Notes under the pieces: model-generated
Told to the model about the DNA's origin: nothing
Database searches by the model: none
The model's input: the letters and a program-made list of their open reading frames with translations, nothing else
Assembly (NCBI GenBank): GCA_951217055.1
Contig: OX578282.1
Location: 46,310,329 to 46,374,328 of the forward strand
Source of the DNA: Gerris lacustris
Lineage: Eukaryota > Arthropoda > Insecta > Hemiptera > Gerridae
DNA length: 64,000 bases
Direction: 5' to 3'
Shown: positions 37,722 through 49,640 of the stretch, one piece after another
Layout of the letters: each line of letters starts with the position of its first letter
Position numbering within the stretch: the stretch's first letter is position 1
Translations under genes and position numbers: made by a program

Positions 37722-37760
37722 GCGAGGAAGCTATGTGCCACACTAATTGGCAGACTATTT
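37722..37760 (-). repeat. Family X fragment
   Basis: GCGAGGAAGCTATGTGCCAC followed by ACTAATTGGCAGACTATTTT matches the starting block of family X in reverse orientation. The last part (GGCAGACTATTTTAG) is repeated once immediately after. The remainder of the family is absent here. Confidence 0.65.
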
Positions 37761-38426
37761 TAGAAACAGGCAGACTATTTTAGCATGCGTAAGTAGTTAT
37801 AATAATGAATACAGATTTGCCTTAACATTTATTTTTGCATCATAAGTCATATAAAAGAGATATAATTTCTTTAAGAATACAAATCAAATTACGAGTATTA
37901 TCTTTCACTATTACTCTATATCCTCTATATATACCTACTCCAAGTTTCTAGCTAAAAAATAAGGAATATCTTTATCCAACAATATGCTTTTACTATCTAT
38001 TCATATCAATATTTCTATTTCAAAGTAACTAGATCACGTATCACATACAACCTTGTACTGGGTATTTTCATAGGTTTAAACATATCTCTACACTCTGTAA
38101 TGCTTATCTGCTAGGTATAGTTTTCTATTATAGTCAAGTATTTCCTCTAAAGTTAATATTGGTATGCTGAACGTGTCTCTTGCTTTTCTACTATATGTAC
38201 TTTCCAATACGGACACACCTGTTTTTGTATTCTGCGAGAAACTGAAAAACGATTCCTTCTCTATGCACACTGCTTATTCAATTTACTTGAATGAAACCTC
38301 TATAAGAGAGTATATTCAAATATAGAAATACATATAAACGTATGTAAAAAATAATATGTATGTGTGTGAACTTCTTATTAACTGTCCGGCCCAGAGGACC
38401 AATGCAATTGTGCGAGATAAGTGTGG

Positions 38427-38427
<1 letters not shown>
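37761..38427. other. No gene recognised; AT-rich spacer
   Basis: A 60-codon minus-strand frame at 38088-38270 shows no features. A GC-richer patch (GTCCGGCCCAGAGGACCAAT, near 38383) sits directly before the microsatellite, and its nature is unknown. Confidence 0.45.

Positions 38428-38504
<77 letters not shown>
38428..38504. repeat. (TA)n(TG)n microsatellite
   Basis: About 66 bp of TA followed by a short TG tail. The tyrosine/isoleucine-rich frames across it are artefacts. Confidence 0.97.
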
Positions 38505-40183
38505 CACTCCAGACAATATCTCCCCTTAGGATCCATTTAAAATTTTCAAACAAATTTTAAAATGTCAATAATATCAAAAGAAAGGATGAGTTCGTTGGCC
38601 AGAATTTTTGGAGTTCATTTAGGGGTCAAATTTTTACAATTTAGGGTCAAAAATAGCATAAAAACGGGTTTGTTCCATTTTACCCCCCTCTTATATGAAA
38701 ATATGATAAAAGTGTACACAACAACAATCACTATACTCTTAATGAGCTTTCTAACGACATGCATCTTGAAGGGTAAATACTATTTTGACTTTTGTTCCCG
38801 TACCCCTGTGTACCATTTTTTCCAGATTAAAAAAACCAAAATTTTCCTATATTATCATAAGCCAATAATACGCAGATTTCTTTGAAAATTCACTCATTAA
38901 GTCATGGTGCATGACTGGACTTTTACTTTTAAAAATACCTGGTTATTTTCTGTATTTAGGGTAATGTTTCTGTGCTTAATTTATGTAAGTGTGATAATGT
39001 ATATACATGCATCAATTTATGCTCATAAAGTTTGAATACAAATACATAACCACTCAGTAAAATAATGATAAGTATTAATAATTATTATAATATGTACAAA
39101 AGTAGGCTTATTTATTTTTACGATATTATAATATTTATAGTAGTTTAATTATAAATGTACTGTACATACAAGAAATATTTGTTTTCGATAATTATTTCAT
39201 AACAAAATTGTCAATGAAAATAAAAGTTTTTTACAATCAAGGTCATTTTAAATTTGTGTTAAAAAATGGTAAATTTTACAAAAGTTAAACAAAATTCAAC
39301 CCCAAGAGACATAATATTAATAATAATATGACACAATCTTTTCTACAACAAGTTATCTTTAAAACAAAAATAATTAACACTAAGATAACAAACTTACATT
39401 TTTAAAATAAAGTATTAGTTAATACGGTCAATGCAATATTAATATATAATAAATTGTTTTGAATGAATGAGTAGCGGCACTAGCGCAAATTCACACATGT
39501 ACACAATTATATATATATATAATAATAAAATGCAATAGCAATCAACAAAATGTTCATACTATAATAACGCCTACATAGGCATACTGACACACACACATAT
39601 GCAAATATGTTAGTGGGTGTTTTTTTTTTTTATAATCAACCACTATTACACATCATTAATTTTAGATTAATTAATTATTTATACATGTACATTATATTAA
39701 AAATGCTTATTTTATTTTCTAAAAAAAAAAAACATATAGTAAATCAATTAAATGAATGAAGTTAATTAAAACGGTAGTGTAAGATTGCATATTTATAATT
39801 ACATCGTTACATTCATAAAAACGACGGATGGGTTAAAAAAATAAAAATCGAAAGTTTTGTTACGTCCTTACAAAACGAATTCAAAATAAAAGAATGAATA
39901 TTGTAAACAGCTCGTTTAGTCAGAGACTTGGTGGATTCTTTTTCCCCCCAATTGGATGACGCAGGTGCACACTACAGACGAAAATTTGCAAACTTCTAAT
40001 TTACATATTTATTAATTTGAGTCGGTTCATGAAGTAAGAAAGGGGTAGAAAATCACTTTCGATTTTTTTTATACTTTGTAAAATTATTTTTCTTTTGTTC
40101 TGTTTGTAATGTTTCAGTTCATGCTTCTCGACTTCCTTTTTTTGGGGTTTGGAGAGAATGCGGATTAATATACATACATATAC

Positions 40184-40184
<1 letters not shown>
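38505..40184. other. No gene recognised; one 107-codon frame of doubtful meaning
   Basis: The plus-strand frame 38562-38885 has 107 codons rich in Ile, Leu, Phe and Lys with no domain; it lies in text resembling other repeats (AGGGGTCAAATTTTT and AGGGTCAAAAATAG near 38621-38656) and is not called as a gene. The rest is AT-rich, with a 14-bp (TA)n at 39509-39522. Confidence 0.45.

Positions 40185-40272
<88 letters not shown>
40185..40272. repeat. (TA)n microsatellite, about 88 bp
   Basis: Pure TA array preceded by degenerate ATACATACATATACG units. Confidence 0.97.
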
Positions 40273-40273
<1 letters not shown>

Positions 40274-41949
40274 GATAGTGAGTATGCTTTGTAAATAGGT
40301 TTAAGTTATAATTATGTATTTTTATTTTTATTTTCACTTTTGTAAAGGTGTCAAAGTATAGAAAATTGCATGTTTACAAGTTTCGTTCTTAAAATGAACA
40401 TGTGGACAACAAACATATAGTAACTTATACGTTTTTAAGGGTATGTATAAATGGTATGTAAATTACATGAATTTATTCATGTCTTCATGAGATAAAAATA
40501 GACGGATGCAATTTCCAAAATAATCTTGGTAGAAAAAAATGATCTACTGTTTGACAGATGGATCACCATCAGTTTGTTCGTGACCACTGACTAAAATGGT
40601 CAAAACGAAACTGTATAAAACATTTTATTTATTTATTTTTTTTTTTTCTTTCAATAAAATGATTTGAGTTTTGCTGTTTTGTAATCACACAATATCTTAA
40701 AAATATAGAGTATAAAAACTAATTCTATAAGCACTTATAAGGAATTCGTAAATGATAGCAAGCTACTAAATATTTCCTTAATGACAGTTTTTTGTTCGAA
40801 TTAAATTAGCTAATAAGTAAATCATAGAATGAACAAATAAATAAAATAACAATATTTATGATTTAATAAGATTTTTTTATAATAATTTACCATTTCATTA
40901 ACTCAAAACAATATAAATTCATATATTTATTGATCGAAACACTCATATATTAGAGTTAAAATTAAATCAACTCACGTCTGCTCATTATAAATTTCTCGTT
41001 TACAGTATAGAATATTTCATAAGACTATGATACTCGCTTTACTTAACACCTAACACACGGCTGACATATTAACCTACATACCACACTCTATCTACTTAAT
41101 TATCTGATATTATGTATAGTAAAGGATGTTTGAACATTCAAATCACGCTTTCAGTGACATTCTACACAGACAAATGTATCCTACGAAGTTTATTTTATTT
41201 ATAAATAGAATATAATTAGTTTTTGTTAGGGTTTTGTAGATACTCCTAAAACCCTTATGCCGAGGGTGATGTGTCCGTCTGTCCGTCGCTCTTTGGTTCA
41301 TAGGGCCCGAACCGTTTAAGCTAAAGTGCTGAAATTTGAAACAATGGTGCAACTTTTTGACCCAACAACAGGAAAAATATACAGAAGTTAAAAATTGACT
41401 ATGCGCAAGCGTAATTCGCAAAAATGTGTTAAACTTAAAAATTTATATTTTGAGTGGGGTATCAAATGAAAGCTGCTGAAGAGTTGGTTATAAATATATA
41501 GATGTTTCTTTTTAAATATTGCATCATTTATTGGTTTAATGGTTTAATATACCCCCAAAAAATCCCCCCTCCAACCACTGTATAACTGGCTGGTCATAAA
41601 ATTTTGAAATAATTCATAGTTATACCTTATAATGGGGCGATGAAAAGTTCCTGAAAAAATGTCATTTATCTTGTCGTTATTGCCGATAAAAACATTGTGA
41701 CCCCGTGGGATCGAACCAGGGACCCTTAAGGTCGAAGAAAAAAAACCATAATTACATAATGGGTATGCTTTATCATCTACGAAACCCTAAAAAGTACTTG
41801 GACGCAAGTACTTCCTGTGATTTTTTGATAATATAGAAACTTCTGTAGGTTTACAATATACAACCAATATGCAATATTTTAGGATTTTTCGGTGAAAACA
41901 AATGATGGCAATCGTATTACGATACCACTTCCAGGCTACTTTCCACGAA
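40273..41949. other. No gene recognised; repeat-like from about 41220
   Basis: AT-rich to 41200. From 41220 to about 41900 the text resembles inserted repeats, with GTGTCCGTCTGTCCGTCGCT near 41271. A tRNA B-box-like string (GGTTCGATCC on the minus strand, about 41710-41719) lacks an A box and paired stems. AGGATTTTTCGGTGAAAACAA at 41880 nearly recurs at 27351. Confidence 0.45.
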
Positions 41950-42592
41950 CCATCAAAATTTCATAAAAATCAGATAAGTATTTTTGAATATATAGGTGTA
42001 AATTAATGTATGTGCGCATGCGGAAGGCAAACAAATGGGCGCTGAACTTATATGGGACTAACAAAGGGCTAATTATGACCTATCATCTAAATTTCAATAA
42101 AATCGGACAAGTAGTTCTTAAGATACATATGTTTGTTCGCAAAAATTGAGAGACAGACCAACAGACAGACACGGAACCAAAAATGTTCCCTGATGTCTGA
42201 AATGGATTTCTGCCTTGGAATTATTTAAATTCGTTCTTCAGAACGATCACATAGCTTCTGTTAACTTCGGTAAGCTCGGAAGCAAAACGTGTCATGGAAG
42301 CAATGTGATCGTTCTGAAGAGCGAAATTTTTTGTGTCTCCGATTCAAAAATTTTAAGAAAGAAATCCGTTTCAGACATCAGGGAACATTTTTGGTTCCGT
42401 GTCTGCCTGTCTGTCGGTCTGCCTATCACCGATTTTATTGAATTTTGGATGGTAGGTCATAATTAGACCATTTGTTGGTCCCGCTGAAGTTTCTCGCCCA
42501 TTTGTTTTTCTTTTCCACATGCGCACGAACATACATTTATTTACATCTATATCATCAAAAGTACTCATCTGATTTTTATGAAATTTGGATGG
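41950..42592. repeat. Large foldback of two inverted family X copies
   Basis: The left arm 41950-42253 (plus) and right arm 42303-42592 (minus) are both family X and are inverted around a 49-bp centre. Matching blocks are CATAAAAATCAGATAAGTA/TGATTTTTATGAAATTTGG, TTCCCTGATGTCTGAAA/CAGACATCAGGGAA and AACGATCACAT/ATGTGATCGTT. The right copy continues collinearly to the family start block at 42782-42820. The arms differ by many substitutions, so this is an old head-to-head arrangement. The transcript could form a long imperfect hairpin. Confidence 0.8.
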
Positions 42593-42820
42593 TAGGTCAA
42601 AAGTAGCCCCAGATTAATTTCAACCGCCTGTGCTTTTTAAATATTAAATAGATACTTTAATTCATGTAAAAAATCAAAAAAAATATTTGACAGTTATAAA
42701 ATATTCGGGAGGAAAATTAAATAAATTTGGACAATAATGGGCTGATATAAAAGCATAAAATCTAAATATACGAAATAGGGCGCGAGGAAGCTATGTGCCA
42801 CTCTAATTGGCAGAGTATTT
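42593..42820 (-). repeat. Family X, copy E, 5' part
   Basis: Continuation of the inverted copy beyond the foldback: the GGGGCTA block (complement near 42604), AT-rich interior with TTTTTTACATGAATTAAAG-like text, and the GCGAGGAAGCTATGTGCCAC start block at 42782. It is collinear with 481-720 of copy A. Confidence 0.65.
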
Positions 42821-45800
42821 TAAAATATGTTCGTAGTTTTGATTTGTTTTTTGATAAAACCTGAATGTTCAGTTAACTGAGAAGCGGTGTCGAAGCAAAA
42901 GAGCTATTAAGTCCATGAGGAAAGATTTAATATGGATTCGATGCTAGTATACATAAAGTAAGCAGAAATACTACAGAAAAACTCCCGAGTCGAGCTAAAC
43001 GCGAAGAATGGAGAGAGAAATATTTCTATGAAGAGTTCTGGAAGAAAGGGAGTAATAAAAGAGACCTTGAGCATAACAAGAAACTGCGATAGTCAAAATA
43101 AATCAATCGTAGGCCAAAGTAGATTGTCAATATAAAAGAATCAAACGCTGCCCAAGGAGAGGAAGGCTATAAAATACTAGTTCTTAATCATTAATTAATT
43201 AAGTTCTTGATCATTAGTTGACTATCTATTGGTTATTGTGATTTAGAAAGTAATAGTTCGTTAAGAGGTAGTTTATATTTAGGCCTTCTGCTGACTGCAT
43301 TCACTTTTTTATCCGGGGCAGGTCAGTTTTTGAACTGCAGAAATATACGACAGCGAGCGAATTAAGACAGCAGTACTCCACCACATGTGACACTTGTGGA
43401 TCTTTCGTCTGAATTCGCGCTACGTCTCAAAGTGCTCTTAGCGTTAACATTCGAGACCACAATTACCGAAAGGTGGTATGCGCTACTTCGAAAGACGCGA
43501 AAAAATTGCAGATCCCTTGGTCCTTATAACAAAATTAGTCCCATCAGATGTATAATTTTAGGAAAAAAGGTATTTCTATTAAACAAATTATGTGCAGGTC
43601 TTTAATATAACTACAAAACTGGCAAAAGTTTGTTTTTAAATTTTGCAATCATATTTTACATAAAAAAATGATAATTCCCAAATTTTAAAATGTATTGAAT
43701 TTATTTTTATATATTAAATTAAAATGGAAATAAAAAAAAAAATAATAATTTCAAAATTTAAGAATAATAATACATTTTTGTTTTATCTATATATCAACAT
43801 TTTGTGGTTTATATACAAATTACAATTTACAGTACGATACATTGATATAACATTTTATTTCATTTGCAAATTTCAAGTTCGACCAAAAAATATTCTGAAT
43901 GGAGCAGTTTACTTCATCTGATAGACTCCCACGGCCTTGCTAAACTGTTTTATCTGCTTTCGACATTTATTTATGGTGGATAAATTTTCACGAATTTTTA
44001 ATATTACGGAGGAAAGAACAATTTTAGCAATAAATTATGTTAAAACAACAAAACAGATTTACTTCGAGCGACATAGTTTAATTCAATACTTGTCGACGTT
44101 TTTCTTTTTTCTTATATTTATTTTAATATGTATGTTTATTTACATATTTTTACTTTTATACACTTATTATCAAATCCACACGTCAATATATTAAAACTAA
44201 TTACCACCAGCGATACTTTTATAGATGATTTACAACTCCAAATATAATGTGAGATGTTGAAAATATTTTAAGCTAATAATAATTTTAAATTCCAATGAGT
44301 AAAAGAGACATGTTTGTCCAATCATTATTAATGTCTAAAAAGAACTTATATAACCAGAGGGCTCTAAATATACCAAAGTACTTCTTCATTTTACTCCAAT
44401 TCAAAGTAATTATAAACAGGAGGTAAATAATTAATACAATTTGATCTATCAGTGTCAAATATTCAAGAGTATTCAATCACAACTGAAAATAACTTCTATT
44501 TACAGAGATTCTGTGATTAACAACGAAATTTTTCAGTTCGGCAGAACTGACAAAGATGTAAGCTGTCGTTAAAAGGTAGCATCGAAAAGCCTCCTTACGG
44601 CGAAAGATCCACACAGTAAGTACCTGAATCGGTGGGTGGTTACTTTTAATTTTAACTCTAGATTTGTATGACTCAAGGCGAAGAAGCCTACATGCCAGAT
44701 TATTGAAAATATTTTTTGTTATACTCTGACACATACTGGAAAGGTTATCTAATTAATATGAATGTTCAACAAATATGTCAATATATTTGCAACTTATTAA
44801 CTCTTATTTTTTACAGCTAACCTTGATTCACTATAAGATAGTATTTGGAGATAGGATAGGACATTGATTCTCTTTAGTTGCACATAGATACGACCATAAA
44901 TCAAATAGACATTTAAAATGGTATAAAGACGAAAAAAGGTAAAACAAATCAACGACAAAATAAATTACGAAATATAATTTGATTGCGAAGTATTGGAATA
45001 ACTGGACACTCAAAAAAGTAAAAACAAAATTAAAGTTTGGTAATCTTAAGAGAAAATCATTAGAAACTACAGAAAAAAATAGAGATTGTTAAATAAATAA
45101 TGACAAGAAAGGAAATAAGTACTGTTTAAGTAGGTAAGGTCAATCACGAAGTTACTATAAGCTATGGATGAGAGACAAAGATAGTTGAGTAGTTGGTATC
45201 GCTATGAGAACAGAGAATTATGTTGACAAACGACAGCTACAAGGTGGGAACCGTGGAGAGGCTATCTGGAGCAATCCACTCACGACCCTCTACTTGAAAT
45301 ATTATGCAATTAGAATCCACTAAACGGGACTTGCGACTTGTCTACTTGGTTTCAGAGAGGTTACAAGAGTTGTAGGAATACAAAGAAGTGATGTACCTAC
45401 TTCTTCCTTGAGCACGAGTTAGAAGTACATACCGAACCCTCTTGTACTAATCGATTACTTCATAAGTGACATTAACTGCAGCCCTAAGTGAATAAAAAGA
45501 AAGGAGCAACCATTTGCATGTATTATACATACCTATGTACCTATTTTTTTTGCATAATTAAAGAAAGTTTCAGAGGTTTTCAATATGCTTTTGGCTGTGT
45601 GTGTTAGTGATAATATGAATTATATAATATAGCCGCGGTAGAGTAAATTTGCTTGAATGAAACGATATCGAGAAACGAAGTTAGCGTTTCGAGACTCGTC
45701 CAAGTGAAATATTTTTGAAGTGAAATTAACGAAATTGCAAGTTTTTGTTTTAAGACTCGCTTGGGATAGATGTTATAATCGAATGCCGACTTAGGCCGGC

Positions 45801-46489
45801 AGTTGATTTACCTGAAAAAAATTTTCATCTGGACGAATTACGAAACCCCCGATCCCTAAGTTACGAACCACACGGGAGTGGTTGATTTATTCAGTATACA
45901 GAGTTGGTATATAAGGGTATTATTATATACATTTTAACAATTAATACATATATATGTATATTAATGTTGTTTTCGTTTGCATGTTTTTTCTTTATTATTC
46001 ACTAACATTTTATTAATTGAAATTATGTTTCTTTGAGAAGTTATCTGACTGTGGCAGCATTGTAAACTCTTGTTTATAAATATGTATATTGCGTATTCAA
46101 TGAATGATTTATATAATATGCATTACTTAAATAAGGTTTATTGTGCTATTTCATACACATATTTCATATGTTTAATTCTGTTTCTAGAACTTAAGTTTCA
46201 CTTCTGATGCGTGAGAGTCTCACACATATTTTTTTAACTTACACATGGGCCATTGTCTCAATAATAAATTATTATTCAGCAACTACATTTCGGGAAAAGG
46301 TTCAAAGAAGGATAGTTTGGGGTAGGGTGCGCCTAGGTCTTTAAGTCTGTTACCAAGCAAAGCCAGGACAGTCATTATTAATTTTGCTTGCATTGCACCC
46401 GGCACCTTTAGACTTCTAAAAATTACGCTAATCACTATCCACCCAGCAGTGGAAGGTCCCAGGAGGGTGTCAGTAAACTAATAATTAAG
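42821..46489. other. No gene recognised
   Basis: Mixed AT-rich spacer with GC-richer patches at about 43320-43530, 45160-45480, 45640-45900 and 46300-46470. Frames of 60-85 codons on both strands show no domain. No RNA gene or clear transposon ends seen; some patches may be decayed transposons. Confidence 0.45.
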
Positions 46490-46627
46490 TTTAAATCAAA
46501 TTATAATTATTATTAACTACGGGAAACAGACAGTGAAAAATACACTCCAGCGCCGGGATCCCGGCGCTGGAGTGTATTTTTCACTGTCTGTTTCCCGTAG
46601 TTAATAATAATTATAATTTGATTTAAA
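46490..46627. repeat. Perfect 138-bp palindrome without spacer
   Basis: Left arm 46490-46558 and right arm 46559-46627 are exact reverse complements over 69 bases, meeting at GGGATCCC. The arms go from AT-rich outer sequence (AAATCAAATTATAATTATTA) to a GC-rich centre (CTCCAGCGCCGGGATCC). Just outside the arms the symmetry stops. This could be a foldback element, a recent inverted duplication, or an artefact of library construction or assembly; sequence alone cannot decide. Confidence 0.95.
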
Positions 46628-46935
46628 TTAAAAATTTAACTTTCCGTAGTATGAAAACTACCAAAAACTTAAAAATTGAATTTCTAATAATTAAGTTATT
46701 TGACAATAAATCTGATCACTAATCATTACTTTTCCCTGCGTTTTATAAGCGATGAGTAAGTTTCACGATATCTTGGTAGAAATTATGAATTGCTTTAATT
46801 AGACATTCAAATGAAGAGGTCAAATTAAGTCTATTTTGGAACGTTATTAACCTACTCTGAAAATAACCGATAGTTTATACCCTTCGAGTTTCAAAAGCCT
46901 ATGTAAATGTTCTTTTAAACGGTACTATATATACA
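46628..46935. other. No gene recognised; AT-rich spacer
   Basis: Short spacer between the palindrome and the next inverted-repeat element; nothing recognisable. Confidence 0.5.
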
Positions 46936-47258
46936 TATCTGTGTATAGGAGGTAAAGGGTACTTTTTACGAAATTGAGGTTTTAACCGTTTTCTATTCAT
47001 TTTTTCCCCCTTTTTTAGAGGTACAAGGCATTATGTGCTAAAACTAAAACTCACGGATTTAGCCCGTTGGAAAAGGCACTATGAACCAACATGCTGGGGA
47101 GGTAAAGAGCACTAGAGAGACTTTCTTAGTAGAGTGAGAGTGCTACTAGTCTTATCAGTATGGCCTTGCGCCATACATCATTAAAAAATCATTAATATAG
47201 TTCTCCCGAAAAATTTACAATTTGGCTCATAGTGCCCTTTACCTCCGATACACAGATA
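46936..47258. mobile_element. MITE-like element with 28-bp inverted ends
   Basis: The ends 46936-46963 and 47231-47258 are inverted with 26 of 28 bases matching, including TATCTGTGTAT and GGAGGTAAAGGG. An inner region repeats parts of the end (GGAGGTAAAGAGCACT near 47099 and GGCACTATGAACCAA near 47074). The element is about 323 bp and non-coding, with TA-rich flanks that hide any short duplication. The family is not recognised. Confidence 0.7.
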
Positions 47259-48184
47259 TATAAAACAATTTCTTAAGCAATTCTTTTGTTTACATAAAAA
47301 AAACTAAACATCACACGATAACATTTTAAAACCGAAATTGAACAAAAACCCGTTAAACAAAATTTAAATTATAGTTTGACCCTGTCTTCCTTTATTTCAC
47401 AGCAACTAAATCTCACATCTTTCATCAACTTAATTTCGTTTTAATTCAAAACAGTCCTAGATAAACAAACTAGAAGGAGAAAACTAATTAACAGACAAGG
47501 AAGAAAATAAGATTGTAACTCAAACCAAATGACACTATAATTAAGATTTGATGACAGTTTTATGAATTAACTCTATCTAAACCACAGATGTCGTCATTCT
47601 TTGAGTATAAACACATGAAAACATCGTTTTAACATATGATAACATTTAAAAAAACATCATCTTCATAAACTAAACTAAGTAAAATATTAAAACTGATCTT
47701 AGTCAATCTGTTTAAGATTAATAATGAATCTCAAGGGAAGAAGCTAATTAAATTTCTTAGCCTATTACCAAACTAAGAACATAATAAACATTAATAATGA
47801 ACAGACAATTGTTATGGATGAGCTTTCTTACCCCGTACTGATTCTACAATCAGTCTAAAAGGTACAATGGCTTTAGTAGATCAGGATGTAATATAGTAAT
47901 TCATTAAACCAATCTTTATCTGAGAAGAGATTTCAAGGAGACACTATCAGAATTTTACAGGATTGATATAAAAGGAAAAAGATAAAAGCGTTTTATCCGT
48001 AAATGGGAGACCATAATTAATCAGAGATCAAATTTTGTGCATGTTGTATATAACAAATTAGAGCAGGTAATCGGTAACGCTACTATAATCAACTTAGTAG
48101 GCTTAATTTGAAATAACAAAAAGATTCAATATTTACTTCCATATCAAATACTTTATACAATCTCATTAGCAAATGATATCCATT
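47259..48184. other. Spacer with one copy of a dispersed repeat
   Basis: The segment 47848-47989 has a related copy in the same direction at 51121-51265; otherwise no feature is seen. Confidence 0.5.
47848..47989 (+). repeat. Dispersed direct repeat, copy 1
   Basis: Shares AATCAGTCTAAAA, AGATCAGGATGTAA, TTTCAAGGAGACACTATCAG and ATATAAAAGGAAAAAG with 51121-51265 in the same order. The copies are about 3.3 kb apart. It might be a terminal repeat of a larger element, but no internal coding region lies between the copies. Confidence 0.75.
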
Positions 48185-48199
48185 TATATATATATATAT
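48185..48199. repeat. (TA)n, left of the hammerhead MITE
   Basis: A 15-bp TA tract; with 48602-48627 on the other side it suggests that the element between them inserted into a TA tract. Confidence 0.9.
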
Positions 48200-48304
48200 G
48201 CAATAAGCTACACAATTTGTGTGAATGAGAGACACCAAGGGATACACCACGCAAGTGTACATTCCTTGGTGTCTCTCATTCACACAAATTGTGTAGCTTA
48301 TTGC
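48200..48304. repeat. Perfect hairpin, 41-bp arms
   Basis: Arms 48200-48240 and 48264-48304 are exact reverse complements (GCAATAAGCTACACAATTTG at the outer end, GAGACACCAAGG at the inner end) around a 23-bp loop. The arms include the MITE terminus plus 9 bp of outer flank (GCAATAAGC), so the hairpin extends beyond the presumed element end. That implies a rearrangement after insertion or a different true boundary. Confidence 0.95.
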
Positions 48305-48594
48305 TTATTGCAGAGTGCAATATGTTATTTTGCCAGCCAAGCAATTATGGCGGTATGAGAGAACGCTCGTCTCTGATAAGCCCTATTTCTGATCTTCTAG
48401 ATCTGGTATAGGTTCAGAGTTGGATGGGCATCGTCGGGCCCCTGATGAGTCGGACGCGACGAAACGATAATGCCGATAAGCATTACACCGAGCCAACATC
48501 TTACTGACGTAATGGTAATGTCTGATGTTGGAACAGTGTTCCTATGTGCCACACTTGCGTGGTGCATCCCTTGGTGTCTCTCACTAACACAAAT

Positions 48595-48600
<6 letters not shown>
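48209..48600. mobile_element. MITE-like element carrying a hammerhead core
   Basis: The left end 48209-48258 starts TACACAATTTGTGTGAATGA and the right end 48551-48600 is its reverse complement with only a few differences, giving inverted ends of about 50 bp and an element of about 390 bp. Just inside the left end lies a further inverted copy, forming the perfect hairpin at 48200-48304. The interior is GC-richer and holds a hammerhead-like core at 48427-48474. It is flanked on both sides by TA tracts. No protein frame is credible. Confidence 0.75.
48427..48474 (+). ncRNA. Hammerhead-ribozyme-like core, type III arrangement
   Basis: CTGATGA lies at 48442-48448. Stem II is a perfect 4-bp helix (GTCG 48449-48452 with CGAC 48457-48460) closed by a GACG loop directly next to the core, as in the consensus. 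GAAA follows at 48461-48464. Stem III can form from GGC ATCGT (48427-48434) with ACGAT AAT GCC (48464-48474), leaving a 3-base bulge, and a GTC cleavage triplet ends at 48435. The weak point is stem I: only six bases, GGGCCC, separate the cleavage site from the core, too few for a normal hairpin, so activity might need dimers or be lost. Confidence 0.5.

Positions 48601-48601
<1 letters not shown>

Positions 48602-48627
<26 letters not shown>
48602..48627. repeat. (TA)n, right of the hammerhead MITE
   Basis: A 26-bp TA tract directly after the right terminus of the element. Confidence 0.92.
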
Positions 48628-49149
<522 letters not shown>

Positions 49150-49431
49150 ACATTATAATATTATATCTTAAGTTTCAAAGATTTCTTAAATTTGAGTTTA
49201 TAATGACACAGTAACGCGAGAAAATTTATAATTTATATTTTGAAATTATTTACCTACACTATTGTTGTAATTTGTTTCAAGAATAAAGATATAACCTAAT
49301 GATTCAGTTTATTAGCAAACATTTATTTATTCAATAAGACACTACTTCGAATGAATCACTAAAATAATAAAAAAAAAAAATAAAAATACGTGTGGCATGT
49401 TGATTCAGGCATATAATTATTTATGCACCTA

Positions 49432-49640
49432 GGGAGTAAAGTAAGCCATTATTACCTGAGCGAAAAAGTTGATTCTTGAGGCGAAGCCGAAGGAACCATG
49501 GTCCCTAAATCCCGAGGCGAAGCTGAGGGAATTAGGCTTTATAATTCCCGAGGCGCAGCCGAGGGAATAACGCTAATTATCCCCCTCGGCTGCGCCCCGG
49601 GAGATAATTATTGCGAGGGGAATAATGACACTTTACTCCC
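49432..49640. mobile_element. MITE-like element with GC-rich palindromic units
   Basis: The end arms are inverted: GGGAGTAAAGTAAGCCATTA on the left and AATAATGACACTTTACTCCC on the right, giving a 209-bp element. Inside are four copies of a near-palindromic unit of the form CCCGAGGCGAAGCYGAGGG: 49478-49493, 49511-49529, 49547-49565 and, inverted, 49583-49601. The alternation suggests strong secondary structure. A degenerate continuation (two 29-bp copies with CTCCAGTAGGGAGAAAATAT from 49657) lies just to the right. Confidence 0.7.

Noticed and set aside
38562..38885. 107-codon plus-strand frame
   Set aside because: Low-complexity hydrophobic/lysine composition, no domain, and it lies in repeat-like DNA; not strong enough to call as a gene.
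41700..41735. tRNA-like B-box string (GGTTCGATCC on the minus strand)
   Set aside because: No A box at the right distance, the T stem does not pair properly and no cloverleaf can be drawn; at most a SINE relic.
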